In this document: positions 27,897 to 37,393 of the stretch, in pieces
How positions within the stretch are numbered: the first letter of the stretch is position 1
Layout: every line of letters begins with the position of its first letter
Assembly (NCBI RefSeq): GCF_030813915.1
Contig: NZ_JAUSUJ010000013.1
Location: 62,001 to 126,000 of the forward strand
Direction of reading: 5' to 3'
Origin: Rhodoplanes tepidamans
GTDB lineage: Bacteria; Pseudomonadota; Alphaproteobacteria; Rhizobiales; Xanthobacteraceae
DNA length: 64,000 nt
The notes under the pieces: generated by a model
Databases searched by the model: none
Told to the model about the DNA's origin: nothing
The model's input: only the letters and a program-made list of their open reading frames with translations
Program-made: the position numbers and the translations under genes

Positions 27897-28097
27897 GTCG
27901 GGGGCTGGCCTGTTCGGGTGGGCATGGCCGGCCGGGCGGCCGGGGAACGGCCGGATGTTATGGCATGTATTCCGACCGCGAAAGCCGCCGCCTGAACCGC
28001 CGCCGATGCTGCGGCGCACCCCGGACGCTGCAGCGCAGCAAGCCCGGTGCCCCCCACAGCGTGGGGAGCGGTCCGCGAGACCGGCGCGGCGTCCTGA

Positions 28098-29174
28098 TCA
28101 GACGCCGCGCGCCTCCAGCACGGCCCGGATCGACACCCGCGACCAGCCCGCCACCCGGTCGCGGAACGCCGTGTAGGAGTCGTGGACCTTCTGCGCCAGC
28201 GGATTGCGGGCCGCGACCTCGGCGAGGATGTCGGTCGCCTGCCCGCGCGCGGCGACGACGATCGCGTCCGGGAAGGTCTCGAGCTTCACCTTGTGGCGCT
28301 CCACCAGTGCGGCGAGCGCCTCGGCGTTGAGGCGCTCCATCTCGGAGAGCGCGAAGGTCGCCTCGGTGGCGCAGGCATGCGCGACGATCGCCTTCAGGTC
28401 GGCGTCGAGACCGCTCCAGGCGGCGAGCGAGATCAGGCACTCGCCGGTGCCGTTCGGCTTGTTGAAGCCGGGGCCGTAATAGTGCGGCGCCACCCGGTAG
28501 AGGCCGAGCGCGATGTCGGTGCCGGGACCGACGAACTCGGCGCCGTCGAGCACGCCGGACTGCAGGCTGGTCAGGATCTCGCCCGGCGCCGTCGTCTGCG
28601 GCGTCGCGCCGAGCCGGCGATAGACCTCGCCGCCGAGCCCGAGCGAGCGGATCTTGAGGCCCTTCAGGTCGGCGACGTCCTTCATCGGCGTCCGGAACCA
28701 GCCGCCCATGCAGACGCCGGTGTTGCCGCCCATGAACGGCTTGACCCCGAACGGCGCGTAGAGCTCGTCCCACAGCGCCTGGCCGCCGCCGGCCTCGACC
28801 CAGGCGACGTGCTCGGCGGGCGTCAGCCCGAACGGCACCGTGGTGTAGAACGCCGCCGCCGGCTGCTTGCCCTGCCAGTAGAAGGCCGCCGTGTGGCCCA
28901 TCTCGACGACCCCGCCGCCGACCGCGTCGAGCACCTCGAAGGCCGGCACCACCTCGCCGGCGGCATGCACCGTGATCTGCAGCCGGCCGCCGGACATGGC
29001 GGAAATCCGCTCGGCGACGCGCTCGGCCGACATGCCGGGCCCGGGCAGCCGCTTGGGCCACGACGTCACCATGCGCCAGCGCTTCTGCTGCGCCCGCGCG
29101 ACCGAAGGCGCGGCCAGGACCGCGGCGGCGCCGAGCGCGCCACCCGCGAGACGGCGTCGGGTGAGGTTGGTCAT
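28098..29174 (-). CDS. TRAP transporter solute-binding protein (DctP family), orphan
   Basis: 358 residues. A twin-arginine-type signal (TRRRLAGGALGAAAVLAAP) leads to the periplasm. The body has the DctP fold with the conserved KSLGLGGEVYRRLG-like segment and the arginine in GLKIRSLGLGG that binds a carboxylate. No dctQ or dctM genes are near it, so the membrane subunits must be elsewhere. The Tat signal and sequence resemble the group binding 2-oxo monocarboxylates as dimers. It may feed the FAH-family hydrolase encoded downstream. Confidence 0.82.
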   Translation of the reverse strand: MTNLTRRRLAGGALGAAAVLAAPSVARAQQKRWRMVTSWPKRLPGPGMSAERVAERISAMSGGRLQITVHAAGEVVPAFEVLDAVGGGVVEMGHTAAFYWQGKQPAAAFYTTVPFGLTPAEHVAWVEAGGGQALWDELYAPFGVKPFMGGNTGVCMGGWFRTPMKDVADLKGLKIRSLGLGGEVYRRLGATPQTTAPGEILTSLQSGVLDGAEFVGPGTDIALGLYRVAPHYYGPGFNKPNGTGECLISLAAWSGLDADLKAIVAHACATEATFALSEMERLNAEALAALVERHKVKLETFPDAIVVAARGQATDILAEVAARNPLAQKVHDSYTAFRDRVAGWSRVSIRAVLEARGV

Positions 29175-29256
29175 GTCATGCTCCTGAACTCACGAATCCC
29201 GTCGTTCCGGGGCGCTGCAAACACGTGTCGATCCGAGGTCAGGTGCAGCAGCAGCC

Positions 29257-29412
29257 TCCGGACCCTCTCCCTGAGGGAGAGGGTCCGGCGCGAGCGGAGC
29301 TCGCGACCGGGGCGAGGGTTTACGCCGCCCGTTGGCTGGCGCGGCCCCCCCTCACCCGGATCTCGCGCTGCCGCGCGAGATCCGACCACTCCCCGCTGGG
29401 GAGAGGTGAATC
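29257..29412. repeat. Intergenic repeat, family B copy (CTCTCCC...GAGAGG type)
   Basis: It begins with the hairpin ACCCTCTCCCTGAGGGAGAG and ends with CTCCCCGCTGGGGAGAGGTG, with a second hairpin (GGATCTCGCG and CGCGAGATCC) inside. A related element lies at 45346. Just before it, at 29200, is a short piece resembling the end of a family A repeat. Confidence 0.6.
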
Positions 29413-29473
29413 GCAGAGTGGCGCCGACCCGAAGCAAGACGACGGGCGCATCGAAACAGAGCATTCGCCGCAC

Positions 29474-30271
29474 TCACCACCACCGGTGGAAATGATGCAC
29501 CGGGCCGAAGCCGGTGCCGATGGTCAGGCGGTCGGCGGCGGCGATCGCCGCCGCGACATAGGCCTTGGCGTCGCCGACCGCGGCGGCGAGCGGCAGACCG
29601 TGGGCGAGGCCGGCGGCGACCGCGGAGGACAGGGTGCAGCCCGTCCCGTGGGTGTTCTTCGTCGTCACCCGCGGCGCCGTGAACCGCGCGACGCCGGCCG
29701 GCGTGACCAGCAGGTCGACGCTCTCCGGCCCCTCGGAATGGCCGCCCTTGATCAGCACGGCGCGGGCGCCGCGGGCCAGCAGCGCCTCGCCCTGCCCGCG
29801 CATCTCCGCCTCGGTGGTCGCCACCGCGGCGTCGAGCAGCGCCGCCGCCTCGGGCAGGTTCGGCGTGATCAGGTCGGCCGCCGGCAGCAGCAGCCGGATC
29901 AGCGTGTCGACCGCCTCCGGCGCCAGCAGCCGCGCCCCGCTGGTCGAGATCATCACCGGGTCGAGCACGATGTTCCGCGCCCGGTGCCGCGCCAGGCCGT
30001 CGGCGACCGCGGTGATCGCCGCCGGCACCGACAGCATGCCGATCTTCACGGCGTCGACGGAAAGGTCGGAGAACACCGCGTCGATCTGCGCCGCGATGAA
30101 ATCGGGCGGCACGTCGTGGATCGCCGTGACGCCGCGGGTGTTCTGCGCGGTCAGCGCGGCGATCACCGAGGCGCCGTAGACGCCGAGCGCCGAGAAGGTC
30201 TTCAGGTCGGCCTGGATGCCGGCCCCGCCGCTCGAATCCGAGCCGGCGATCGTGACGGCAATGGCGGTCAT
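29474..30271 (-). CDS. thiD: Bifunctional hydroxymethylpyrimidine kinase/phosphomethylpyrimidine kinase ThiD
   Basis: 265 residues, ribokinase fold. [16 protein letters not shown] near the N-terminus is the ThiD substrate-binding signature, and [17 protein letters not shown] carries the catalytic aspartate-equivalent anion hole. It phosphorylates 4-amino-5-hydroxymethyl-2-methylpyrimidine twice to the diphosphate. The start overlaps the thiE stop (ATGA), and it is the last gene of thiM-thiE-thiD. Confidence 0.95.
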   Translation of the reverse strand: MTAIAVTIAGSDSSGGAGIQADLKTFSALGVYGASVIAALTAQNTRGVTAIHDVPPDFIAAQIDAVFSDLSVDAVKIGMLSVPAAITAVADGLARHRARNIVLDPVMISTSGARLLAPEAVDTLIRLLLPAADLITPNLPEAAALLDAAVATTEAEMRGQGEALLARGARAVLIKGGHSEGPESVDLLVTPAGVARFTAPRVTTKNTHGTGCTLSSAVAAGLAHGLPLAAAVGDAKAYVAAAIAAADRLTIGTGFGPVHHFHRWW

Positions 30272-30930
30272 CCGGCGGCCCGCTCGGCCAGGACGCCGTC
30301 GACGAGGCCGCGCAGGGTGCGGGCCGCGACCTCGGGATCCGGGGCGAGCGACAGCGCCGAGATGACGGCGACGCCGTCGGCGCCGGCCGCGATCACGGCG
30401 GCGGCATTGCTCGCCTCGATGCCGGCGATGCCGACCACCGGCATCAGCGGCGCCCGCCGGCGCAGCACGGCGCGGATCGCCGCGAGCCCCTCCGGGCCCA
30501 TGGGCGCGGCCGGATTGTCCTTGGACAGCGTCGCGTAGACGCCGCCGACGCCGGCATAGTCGATCAGCTCGAGCGGCACGCGCTCGGCCTGGTCGAGCGT
30601 CTTGATCGAGTGGCCGACGATCGCGTCCGGCCCGAGCAGCGCACGGGCGTCCTCGATCGCCATGTCGTCGGGGCCGAGATGGACGCCGGCGGCCCCGGCG
30701 GCGAGCGCGACGTCGACCCGGTCGTTGATCACCAGCGGCACGCCGAGCGGCGCGAGCAGCTCCACCAGGGCCCGCGCCTCGTCGATCATGCGGCGGGTGG
30801 TGCCGAGCTTGTCGCGCAGCTGCAGCAGCGTCGCCCCGCCGGCGACCACGGCGCGGGCGAGATCGACGAGCGGCCGCCCGCCGGCGCGCTCCGGGTCCAG
30901 GATGGCATTGAGACGCACGTCCACCGGCAT
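30268..30930 (-). CDS. thiE: Thiamine phosphate synthase ThiE
   Basis: 220 residues, TIM barrel. [32 protein letters not shown] and VVGIAGI are the conserved diphosphate- and thiazole-binding segments. It joins hydroxymethylpyrimidine diphosphate with thiazole phosphate to give thiamine phosphate. The ATG at 30930 shares one base with the thiM stop, indicating translational coupling, and its stop overlaps the thiD start. Confidence 0.95.
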   Translation of the reverse strand: MPVDVRLNAILDPERAGGRPLVDLARAVVAGGATLLQLRDKLGTTRRMIDEARALVELLAPLGVPLVINDRVDVALAAGAAGVHLGPDDMAIEDARALLGPDAIVGHSIKTLDQAERVPLELIDYAGVGGVYATLSKDNPAAPMGPEGLAAIRAVLRRRAPLMPVVGIAGIEASNAAAVIAAGADGVAVISALSLAPDPEVAARTLRGLVDGVLAERAAG

Positions 30931-31727
30931 CAGCTCACCTTCGCCCGCTCCTGCAGGTCCTTGCGATCGAGATCGAACAGCGTGTCGAGAATGGCGGTGG
31001 CGAGCGTGCCGGGTCCGCTCGACACCACGGCGGCGCGCTCGCCGGCGACGCCCAGGCAGACGAGCGCCGCCACGGTGGCGCACCACGGGTCGGGCTCGAC
31101 CGCCGCGAAGGCGGCGGTGAGCGCCGCGCCGGCACAGCCCATGGCGGTGATGCGGGTCATCCAGCGATGGCCGTTGGCGACCGCGGCGAGCCGGGTCGCG
31201 TCGGCGATCCGGTCGGTCTTGCCGGTCAGCGCGACCACGGCCCCGCTGTCGCGGGCGAAGCGGGCGACCTGCCCGGGCTCCGCGGCGAGCCCGGACAGCG
31301 TGGAGAACTCCGACGGGTTCAGCCGCAGGATGGTCGGCCGCATCGCCAGCAGCGCCTCGCCGAAGGTGGCGCGGCCGGGCGAGCGGTCGACGAACACCGG
31401 GTCGAGCACCCACGGAATGCCGGCCTCGGCGGCGGCGTCGATGGCGATGCCGATGGCGGCCCGGCGCGGCTCGTCGAGCGTGCCGATGTTGACGAGCAGG
31501 GCGTCGGCACCGGCCACGAAGGCGGCGACCTCGTCGGCCGCGATGGTCATCGATGGCACCGCGCCGGCGGCGAGCAGCAGGTTGGCCGTGTAGGCCTGGG
31601 CGACCGTGTTGGTGATGCAGTGGACGCGCGGCCGCCGGGCGCGCAGGCGCTCCAGCGCGTCGGCCGCCCGCGCGACGAGGTCGCGCGACGACGCGTCGTC
31701 ACCGACGAGACCGCTGGCGTGCGGCAT
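30930..31727 (-). CDS. thiM: Hydroxyethylthiazole kinase ThiM
   Basis: 265 residues. The start of the core (VHCITNTVAQAYTANLLLAAGA) and TRITAMGCAGAALTAAF, with the catalytic cysteine, are typical of ThiM, which phosphorylates salvaged hydroxyethylthiazole. It is the first gene of thiM-thiE-thiD and sits directly under a TPP riboswitch whose 3' end contains its Shine-Dalgarno sequence. Together the operon is a salvage route; no de novo thiC, thiG or thiO genes are in the window. Confidence 0.95.
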   Translation of the reverse strand: MPHASGLVGDDASSRDLVARAADALERLRARRPRVHCITNTVAQAYTANLLLAAGAVPSMTIAADEVAAFVAGADALLVNIGTLDEPRRAAIGIAIDAAAEAGIPWVLDPVFVDRSPGRATFGEALLAMRPTILRLNPSEFSTLSGLAAEPGQVARFARDSGAVVALTGKTDRIADATRLAAVANGHRWMTRITAMGCAGAALTAAFAAVEPDPWCATVAALVCLGVAGERAAVVSSGPGTLATAILDTLFDLDRKDLQERAKVS

Positions 31728-31734
31728 CTCGAGC

Positions 31735-31850
31735 TCCCTCCGCCGGCATGACCCGGATCAGGTTCGACGGGTTGGCACGCCGCTCCGCGGACCGGGAGCC
31801 GGCTTCGCCTCTCAGCCCGGACGCGGATTCGCCGGACACCCCGCTGAGAT
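31735..31850 (-). promoter_or_regulatory. TPP riboswitch (THI element)
   Basis: Read on the minus strand the conserved elements occur in order: GGGGTG (31842-31837), GGGCTGAGA (about 31818-31810), ACCC, then GAACCTGATCCGGGTCATGCC (about 31765-31745; only key bases listed) and GCGGAGGGA. The thiM Shine-Dalgarno GGAGGGAG (31742-31735) forms the 3' end, so TPP binding probably blocks translation of thiM. The variable P3 arm is rather long. Confidence 0.93.
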
Positions 31851-32022
31851 TCCAGGCGGAAGCTAGTCCCTCCCCCGCACCCGCGCAAGCGCCGGCGGGC
31901 CGGCCGTTCCGCTTGTCAAACCGGTCCGGTTTTGCTCGATTGCGGCGACCGCGCGACGGCGCCGCGGAGCGCCGAGCGGCGCGACGGGGCGGCGGGACGC
32001 CGCGGGGCGCGAGGCAAAGCCG

Positions 32023-32259
32023 ATGATTCCGTTCTTCGTCCAGATCAAGTGCAACCTCGGCAAGTCGTACCAGGTCGCCAACCAGCTCGCCGACGCCGAG
32101 ATCGCCTCGGAGATCTACTCCACGGCCGGCGACTACGATCTCCTGGTGAAGTTCTACGTCGAGCCCGGCACCGACATCGGCCACTTCGTCAACGAGAAGG
32201 TGCAGACCATCCCGGGCATCATGGACACCAAGACGATCATCACGTTCAAGGCGTTCTGA
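32023..32259 (+). CDS. Stand-alone Lrp/AsnC ligand-binding (RAM) domain protein
   Basis: 78 residues covering only the effector-binding domain of Lrp/AsnC regulators (AEIASEIYSTAGDYDLLVKFYV and IPGIMDTKTIITFKAF), with no DNA-binding helix-turn-helix. Stand-alone RAM proteins form octamers or decamers and bind amino acids; some modulate full-length Lrp proteins. It is divergent from the thi operon. Monocistronic. Confidence 0.88.
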   Translation: MIPFFVQIKCNLGKSYQVANQLADAEIASEIYSTAGDYDLLVKFYVEPGTDIGHFVNEKVQTIPGIMDTKTIITFKAF

Positions 32260-32320
32260 GCGCGCCCGCCGGGCCGATCGCAAACCGCCGGTCACACGGA
32301 TTCCGCCTGATCAGCTCGGG

Positions 32321-32423
32321 GTCATTCCAGGGCGCACCGAAGGTGCGAACCCGGAATCCAGCGCAGGACTCAGTGCTTGGGGTTGGATTCCGGGTCCGGC
32401 GCTCCGCGCCGTCCCGGAATGAC
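32321..32423. repeat. Palindromic intergenic repeat, family A copy 2
   Basis: About 103 bases with GTCATTCCAG...CCCGGAATGAC ends and the inner ACCCGGAATCCAGC/TTGGATTCCGGGT arms, as in the copies at 7138 and 47121. It lies between the RAM-domain gene and the DMT transporter gene, which are convergent. Confidence 0.9.
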
Positions 32424-32445
32424 CGAGTTGATCGCACGGCGCCGG

Positions 32446-33384
32446 TCACACGTCGCCGGGCGGCGGCAGCCGCGGCGGCGGCGTCTGGCGGCGGCGGGCG
32501 GCGAGCTGCCGCTCGCGCCAGATGACGAACAGGCCGGACAGCACCACGATGCCGGCGCCGCCATAGGCCCAGACGGTCGGGATCTCGCCGAAGGCCGCCC
32601 AGCCGATCAGGAAGGCGAACAGCAGCGCCAGGTAGTCGAACGGCGCCATCACCGAGGCCGGCGCGTAGCGGTAGCTCTCGGTGAGCAGCAGATGCGACAG
32701 GCCGCCGAGGATGCCGATGGCGATCAGCGCGGCGAGCTGCGGCAGCGTCGGCGTCATCCACACGAAGGGCAGGACGACGGCACCCGCGATGGTGCAGATC
32801 AACGAGAAGTAGAAGACGATCGACGGCGTCGTCTCACTGTCGGTGAGCCGGCGGGTCTGGATCACCGCGAAGGCGTTGGAGAAGGCGGCGCCGAGCGCGC
32901 ACAGCGCCCCGACCGTCGCCTCCGCCGAGCCCGCCGTGACGAGCCGCCCGAGTCCGAGATAGGGCCACAGCATCACCAGCACGCCGCCGAACCCGATGGC
33001 GACCGCGGTCCAGCGATAGGCCCGCACCCGCTCGGAGAGCACCAGCGCGGCGAGCGCCACCGTGATCATCGGCGCCGCGAAGCTGATCGCCGTGGCGTCG
33101 ACCAGCGGCAGCCGCGCCAGCGCGGCGAAGTTGAGGAACATGCCGAACACCGCGATGCTGCCGCGGCCGACATGGCCGAGCGGCCGGCGGGTGCGCACCG
33201 CGACGGCGAGCTCGCGCCGCACCGCGTACATCGCGACCAGCAGGATCAGGGCGAAGGCGCTGCGGAAGAACACCACCTGGCCGAGCGGGATTCCGGCCTC
33301 GCCCACATACCGGACCAGGGCCGACATCAGCGCGAACAGGGCCACCGAGACGATCTTGATCAGGATGGCGCGACTGACGCTCAT
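32446..33384 (-). CDS. DMT superfamily (EamA) transporter
   Basis: 312 residues with ten hydrophobic helices in two EamA repeats. VGEAGIPLGQVVFFRSAFALILL near the start and FGEIPTVWAYGGAGIVVLSGL at the end are the usual repeat ends. A metabolite efflux or uptake role is expected; the substrate is unknown. The C-terminal tail is Arg/Pro-rich and cytoplasmic. Confidence 0.85.
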   Translation of the reverse strand: MSVSRAILIKIVSVALFALMSALVRYVGEAGIPLGQVVFFRSAFALILLVAMYAVRRELAVAVRTRRPLGHVGRGSIAVFGMFLNFAALARLPLVDATAISFAAPMITVALAALVLSERVRAYRWTAVAIGFGGVLVMLWPYLGLGRLVTAGSAEATVGALCALGAAFSNAFAVIQTRRLTDSETTPSIVFYFSLICTIAGAVVLPFVWMTPTLPQLAALIAIGILGGLSHLLLTESYRYAPASVMAPFDYLALLFAFLIGWAAFGEIPTVWAYGGAGIVVLSGLFVIWRERQLAARRRQTPPPRLPPPGDV

Positions 33385-33522
33385 GGTGGGGGAAGGCGGG
33401 TCCGGGCGGGAATGCGGGAGTCCCTTGTCGCACGCCCCTCGGGTTCCGAAAACCTCCTCGTGCGCGACCCCGATGTGCGGGGGCGCGAGCGTTCTCGCTG
33501 CCGGTCGGTCCGGCTGGAAACG

Positions 33523-34443
33523 CTACCTGCGCTCCGGCCGCGGCGGGCCGTCGACGGGCGGCAGCGACTTCAGGTACTCGGCCATGGCGGCGCGGTCCGC
33601 CGCCGGCAGCTCGCGGGTGTTGCGCACCACCGCCGCCATGGTGCCGCCGACCGAATCGCCGTCCGGCAGGTCGCCGGTCTCCAGCATGTACTCGACGTCC
33701 TTGGCCGACCAGCTCGCCAGCCCCTTGCCGGTGATGTTCGGCACCCACCCCTGCCCTTCCGGGTTCGGCCCGCCGGCGAAGCGCTGCGATTCGACGATGC
33801 CGCCGAGCGCAGTGCGGGGCGAGTGGCACTCGGCGCAGTGGCCCGGGCCGTCGACCAGATAGGCGCCGCGATTCCAGCTCGCCGATTTCGTCGGGTCCGC
33901 CTGGAACTGGCGGCCGTCGAGGTAGAGGAGCTTCCACAGGCCGATGCCGCGGCGGACCGAGAACGGGAACGGCAGCTCGTGCTCCGGCGCCCGGCCCTGC
34001 ACGGCCGGCAGGGTCTTCAGGAAGGCGAAGAGGTCGCGGAGATCCGCCGTCTCCATGCGCTGATAGGAGGTGTAAGGAAACGCCGGATAGTAGTGGCGGC
34101 CGTCCGGCGAGGTGCCGTCCTGCATGGCGGAGACGAAGCCCGCCTCGCTCCAGCGGCCGATGCCGTCGGCCGGATCGGGCGAGATGTTGGGCGCGTAGAA
34201 GGTGCCGAACGGCGAATGCAGCGGCGCGCCGCCGCCGAGCCGGGTGCGATCCTCCTTGGAGGAGGCGTGGCACGAGGCGCAGCCGCCGGCGAAGAACATG
34301 GTGCGGCCGTTGTCGAGATTCGGCGTGTGAGGGCCGAGCGAGGCGGCGGCGACGCGCGCCGGCTCGGTCAGCACGAAGAACACCGCGACGCCGGTCCCCA
34401 GGACCAGCGCCGCGGCGATCACCAGGATGCGCAGCAGGCGCAC
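33523..34443 (-). CDS. Membrane-anchored di-heme cytochrome c
   Basis: 306 residues. An N-terminal helix (4-26) anchors the protein. Two c-type heme sites are present: C55-ASCH and C203-AECH. The layout (NGRTMFFAGGCASCH and YAPNISPD motifs) matches cytochrome subunits of membrane dehydrogenases such as alcohol or aldehyde dehydrogenases. It follows the cytochrome c' gene by 3 bases and may take electrons from the CoxL-like molybdoenzyme encoded further upstream on the same strand. Confidence 0.85.
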   Translation of the reverse strand: MRLLRILVIAAALVLGTGVAVFFVLTEPARVAAASLGPHTPNLDNGRTMFFAGGCASCHASSKEDRTRLGGGAPLHSPFGTFYAPNISPDPADGIGRWSEAGFVSAMQDGTSPDGRHYYPAFPYTSYQRMETADLRDLFAFLKTLPAVQGRAPEHELPFPFSVRRGIGLWKLLYLDGRQFQADPTKSASWNRGAYLVDGPGHCAECHSPRTALGGIVESQRFAGGPNPEGQGWVPNITGKGLASWSAKDVEYMLETGDLPDGDSVGGTMAAVVRNTRELPAADRAAMAEYLKSLPPVDGPPRPERR

Positions 34444-34446
34444 CGA

Positions 34447-34884
34447 TCAGCTCTTCTTGACGCGGTAGCTCTCGTGGCAGCCGCCGCAGTTCTTCTGCAC
34501 CTCCGAGAAGGTGGCCTTGAAGCTCGCCTCGTCCTTCACCTTGCCCTTGGCGGCGGTGGCGTCCTCGCCGAACTTGGCGAGCTTGGCCTGGAAGTCGCTC
34601 ATGTTCTGCCAGATGCGCGGATCGGCCGCGGTGTCGCCGCCGGTCTTGGCGGTCTCCGGATAGAGCGCCTTGCTCTTGGCGGCGCTGTCCGCATAGGTCT
34701 GGAAGATCGCCTGCGCCTTGGCGAGATCGAACGGCATCTCGCCGCGCGCCATCAGGGCGCCCGTTCGTGCCTGGTCGCCATTGGCCTTCATGAGGGCCTT
34801 TCGCTGCGCGATCGGGTCCTGCGCGGCGACGGCGGTCACACCCGCGAGGAGCACAGCGGCGGCGAGCATCGTACGGATCGTCAT
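34447..34884 (-). CDS. Cytochrome c' (class II cytochrome c)
   Basis: 145 residues: a signal peptide (1-21, ending VAAQ), a four-helix bundle and the C-terminal heme site C133-GGCH. Periplasmic; cytochromes c' bind NO or act in electron transfer. It is the first gene of a two-gene unit with the di-heme cytochrome. The 208 bases upstream contain an A/T-rich stretch (about 34990-35050) that probably holds its promoter. Confidence 0.9.
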   Translation of the reverse strand: MTIRTMLAAAVLLAGVTAVAAQDPIAQRKALMKANGDQARTGALMARGEMPFDLAKAQAIFQTYADSAAKSKALYPETAKTGGDTAADPRIWQNMSDFQAKLAKFGEDATAAKGKVKDEASFKATFSEVQKNCGGCHESYRVKKS

Positions 34885-35092
34885 GAGGTCTCCTGTTCGA
34901 TGAGGTCGGTGGCTGGTCGGACCGGCGTGGTGCCGGTCCCGGCCGCCGGTGCGGCAGGCCAGGGCCCCGCGAGATCTACCGAGAAACCCCTACGCTGGCA
35001 TCTCACTGGAACGACTCTAAGATCACGAGTTCGCGATACGGTTTTGATGGCACCACCGCCCGGGTGTGGCCGCGCTGCCGCACCGGCACACA

Positions 35093-37393
35093 TCACAGGG
35101 CGTGCATGCGATCATGTTCGCGCAGCGCCGCCCACACGGCCTGCGCGGTCGCCGGCATGTCGATGTCGCGGATCCGCCGGGCCCGCCACAGCGCGTCGAC
35201 CACGGCGTTGATCACGGCCGGCGCCGCCCCGATGGTGCCGGCCTCGCCGGCGCCCTTCACGCCGAGCGGGTTGGTCGCGCACGGCACGTTGCGCGTCTCG
35301 AAGACGAAGTCCGGCAGGTCGCCGGCGCGCGGCAGGGCGTAGTCCTGCAGCGTCGCGGTGACCAGCTGGCCCGAGTCGCGGTCGTAGACGGCCTGCTCCA
35401 TCAGGGCCTGGCCGAGCCCCTGGGCGACGCCGCCGTGGATCTGGCCGGCGAGCAGCAGCGGGTTGAGGGTCATGCCGACGTCGTCGACGATGACGTAGCG
35501 GACGATCGTCACCGCCCCGGTCTCCGGGTCGATCTCGACCTCGGCGAGATGCGTGCCGTTCGGATAGGTCGCGGCCTTCGGCCGGACCGTCTCGGCGACG
35601 GTGAGCCGCGCCGGCGTCGCCTGCGGCGCGGTGGCGACGGTGGACAGGCTCACGGTGCGGTCGGTGCCGGCGATGCGCACGACGCCGTCGGCGAGCTCGA
35701 GGTCGGCCGCCGCCGCCTCCAGCGCATCGGCCGCGATCGCCTTCACCACCTCGGCCAGCCGGTTCGCCGCGCCGTCGACGGCGACGCCGCCGACCGGGAT
35801 CGAGCTCGACCCGCCCGTGCCGGCACCGGTGGCGATCGCGTCGGTGTCGCCCTGCACGACCCGCACCCGCGACGGCGGCACGCCGAGATGCTCGGCGACG
35901 ATCTGGGCGTAGGCGGTGGCGTGGCCCTGGCCGGTCGACTGCGAGCCGATCAGCACCGTGACGACGCCGTCGCGGTCGAGCCGCAGCGTCGCGGTCTCCG
36001 GCCCGACGGCGCCGCAGGCCTCGACATAGGTGGCGAGCGCGATGCCGCGGAGCCGGCCGCGATGGCGCGCCTCGGCGGCGCGGTGCGGGAAGCCGGCCCA
36101 GTCGGCGATCTCCTGGGCGCGCGCCATGTGGGCGGCGAAGTCGCCGGTGTCGTAGACCTTGCCGGTCGCGGTCGTGTAGGGCATCGCCGCCGGCGCGACG
36201 AAGTTCCGGCGTCGCAGGTCGTCCGGCGCGACGCCGAGGTCGCGCGCCGCGGTGTCGACCAGGCGCTCGATCACGTAGGACGCTTCCGGCCGCCCGGCGC
36301 CCCGATAGGCGTCGACCGGCACCGTGTTGGTGAAGACGCCGCGGATGCGCACGTGGCACGCCGGGATGTCGTAGACGCCCGGCAGCATGCCGGCGCCGGC
36401 GAACGGGATGTAGGGCGCGTAGCACGACAGATACGCCCCCATGTCGCACACCATGTCGACGTCGAGGGCGAGGAAGCGGTGATCGGCGTCGAGCGCGAGG
36501 CGCGCCGTCGTCACGTTGGCGCGGCCCTGGCTGTCGCCGAGGAAGTGATCGGCGCGATCGGCGACCCAGCTCACCGTGCGGCCGAGCCGCTCCGCCGCCA
36601 CGGCGGCGAGCGCATACTCGCGATACGGAAACAGCTTCGTCCCGAAGCCGCCGCCGACGTCCGGCGTGATCACCCGCAGCCGCTCGGGCGGGATGCGCAG
36701 CACGTGCTCGGCCAGGATGTCGCGCACCGTGTGCGAGCCCTGGCTGCCGAGCGTCAGCGTGATGCGCCCGTCGCGCTGGTCGACCGCGGCCGTCACGGCG
36801 CGTGTGTCCATGTAGTTGGCGACGAGGCGCTGGTTGACCAGGCGCAGCTCGACCACGTGGGCGGCCGCCGCGAAGGCGCGTTCGGTCGCCGCGGCGTCGC
36901 CGAGCGTCTGGGTGTAGGCGACATTGCCGGCCCGCCCCGGCCACACCGGCGGCGCGTCGGGCGACAGGGCCGCGACCGGATCGACGACGTGCGGCAGCGG
37001 CTCGACCTCGACCACGATCGCCTCGGCGGCGTCGCGCGCCCGCTCGACCGTGTCGGCGACCACGAAGGCGACGGCGTCGCCGACATGGCGGACGACGTCG
37101 CCGGCCAGAACCGGACAGTCCGCCGGCTCCACCGTGACGCCGCGCGGAATGCCGAGGCAGGGCAGCGGGCCGAGCGCGGCGAGATCGGCGGCGGTGAGGA
37201 CGAGGCGCACGCCCCGCAGCGCCGCGGCCGCCGTGGTGTCGACCGAGCGGATGCGGGCATGGGCGTGCGGGGTGCGCAGCACCACGGCGCGCAACGCGTC
37301 GCCCGGCACCAGATCGGCGACGTAGCGCCCCGCCCCGCGCAGGAAGGCGGCGTCCTCGGTGCGGGCCACGGCTTGCGACAGTCCGAACTTCAT
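35093..37393 (-). CDS. Xanthine dehydrogenase/CO dehydrogenase-like molybdopterin subunit, form II CoxL type, orphan
   Basis: 766 residues. The active-site loop reads AYRGAGR (362-368), the form II signature, not the AYxCSFR of true form I CO dehydrogenase. Moco-binding GGGFGTK (247-253) and the catalytic glutamate region GVKGAGEAGTIGA near the C-terminus are intact. It probably oxidises an aldehyde or N-heterocycle. No FAD (medium) or 2Fe-2S (small) subunit genes adjoin it, so partners must be encoded elsewhere, possibly with the nearby cytochromes as acceptor. The ATG at 37393 follows GGGGGAG. Confidence 0.87.
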   Translation of the reverse strand: MKFGLSQAVARTEDAAFLRGAGRYVADLVPGDALRAVVLRTPHAHARIRSVDTTAAAALRGVRLVLTAADLAALGPLPCLGIPRGVTVEPADCPVLAGDVVRHVGDAVAFVVADTVERARDAAEAIVVEVEPLPHVVDPVAALSPDAPPVWPGRAGNVAYTQTLGDAAATERAFAAAAHVVELRLVNQRLVANYMDTRAVTAAVDQRDGRITLTLGSQGSHTVRDILAEHVLRIPPERLRVITPDVGGGFGTKLFPYREYALAAVAAERLGRTVSWVADRADHFLGDSQGRANVTTARLALDADHRFLALDVDMVCDMGAYLSCYAPYIPFAGAGMLPGVYDIPACHVRIRGVFTNTVPVDAYRGAGRPEASYVIERLVDTAARDLGVAPDDLRRRNFVAPAAMPYTTATGKVYDTGDFAAHMARAQEIADWAGFPHRAAEARHRGRLRGIALATYVEACGAVGPETATLRLDRDGVVTVLIGSQSTGQGHATAYAQIVAEHLGVPPSRVRVVQGDTDAIATGAGTGGSSSIPVGGVAVDGAANRLAEVVKAIAADALEAAAADLELADGVVRIAGTDRTVSLSTVATAPQATPARLTVAETVRPKAATYPNGTHLAEVEIDPETGAVTIVRYVIVDDVGMTLNPLLLAGQIHGGVAQGLGQALMEQAVYDRDSGQLVTATLQDYALPRAGDLPDFVFETRNVPCATNPLGVKGAGEAGTIGAAPAVINAVVDALWRARRIRDIDMPATAQAVWAALREHDRMHAL

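Noticed and set aside
35093-37393. True aerobic CO dehydrogenase (CoxL form I)
   Set aside because: The active-site loop is AYRGAGR, the form II type, and no coxM or coxS adjoins it.
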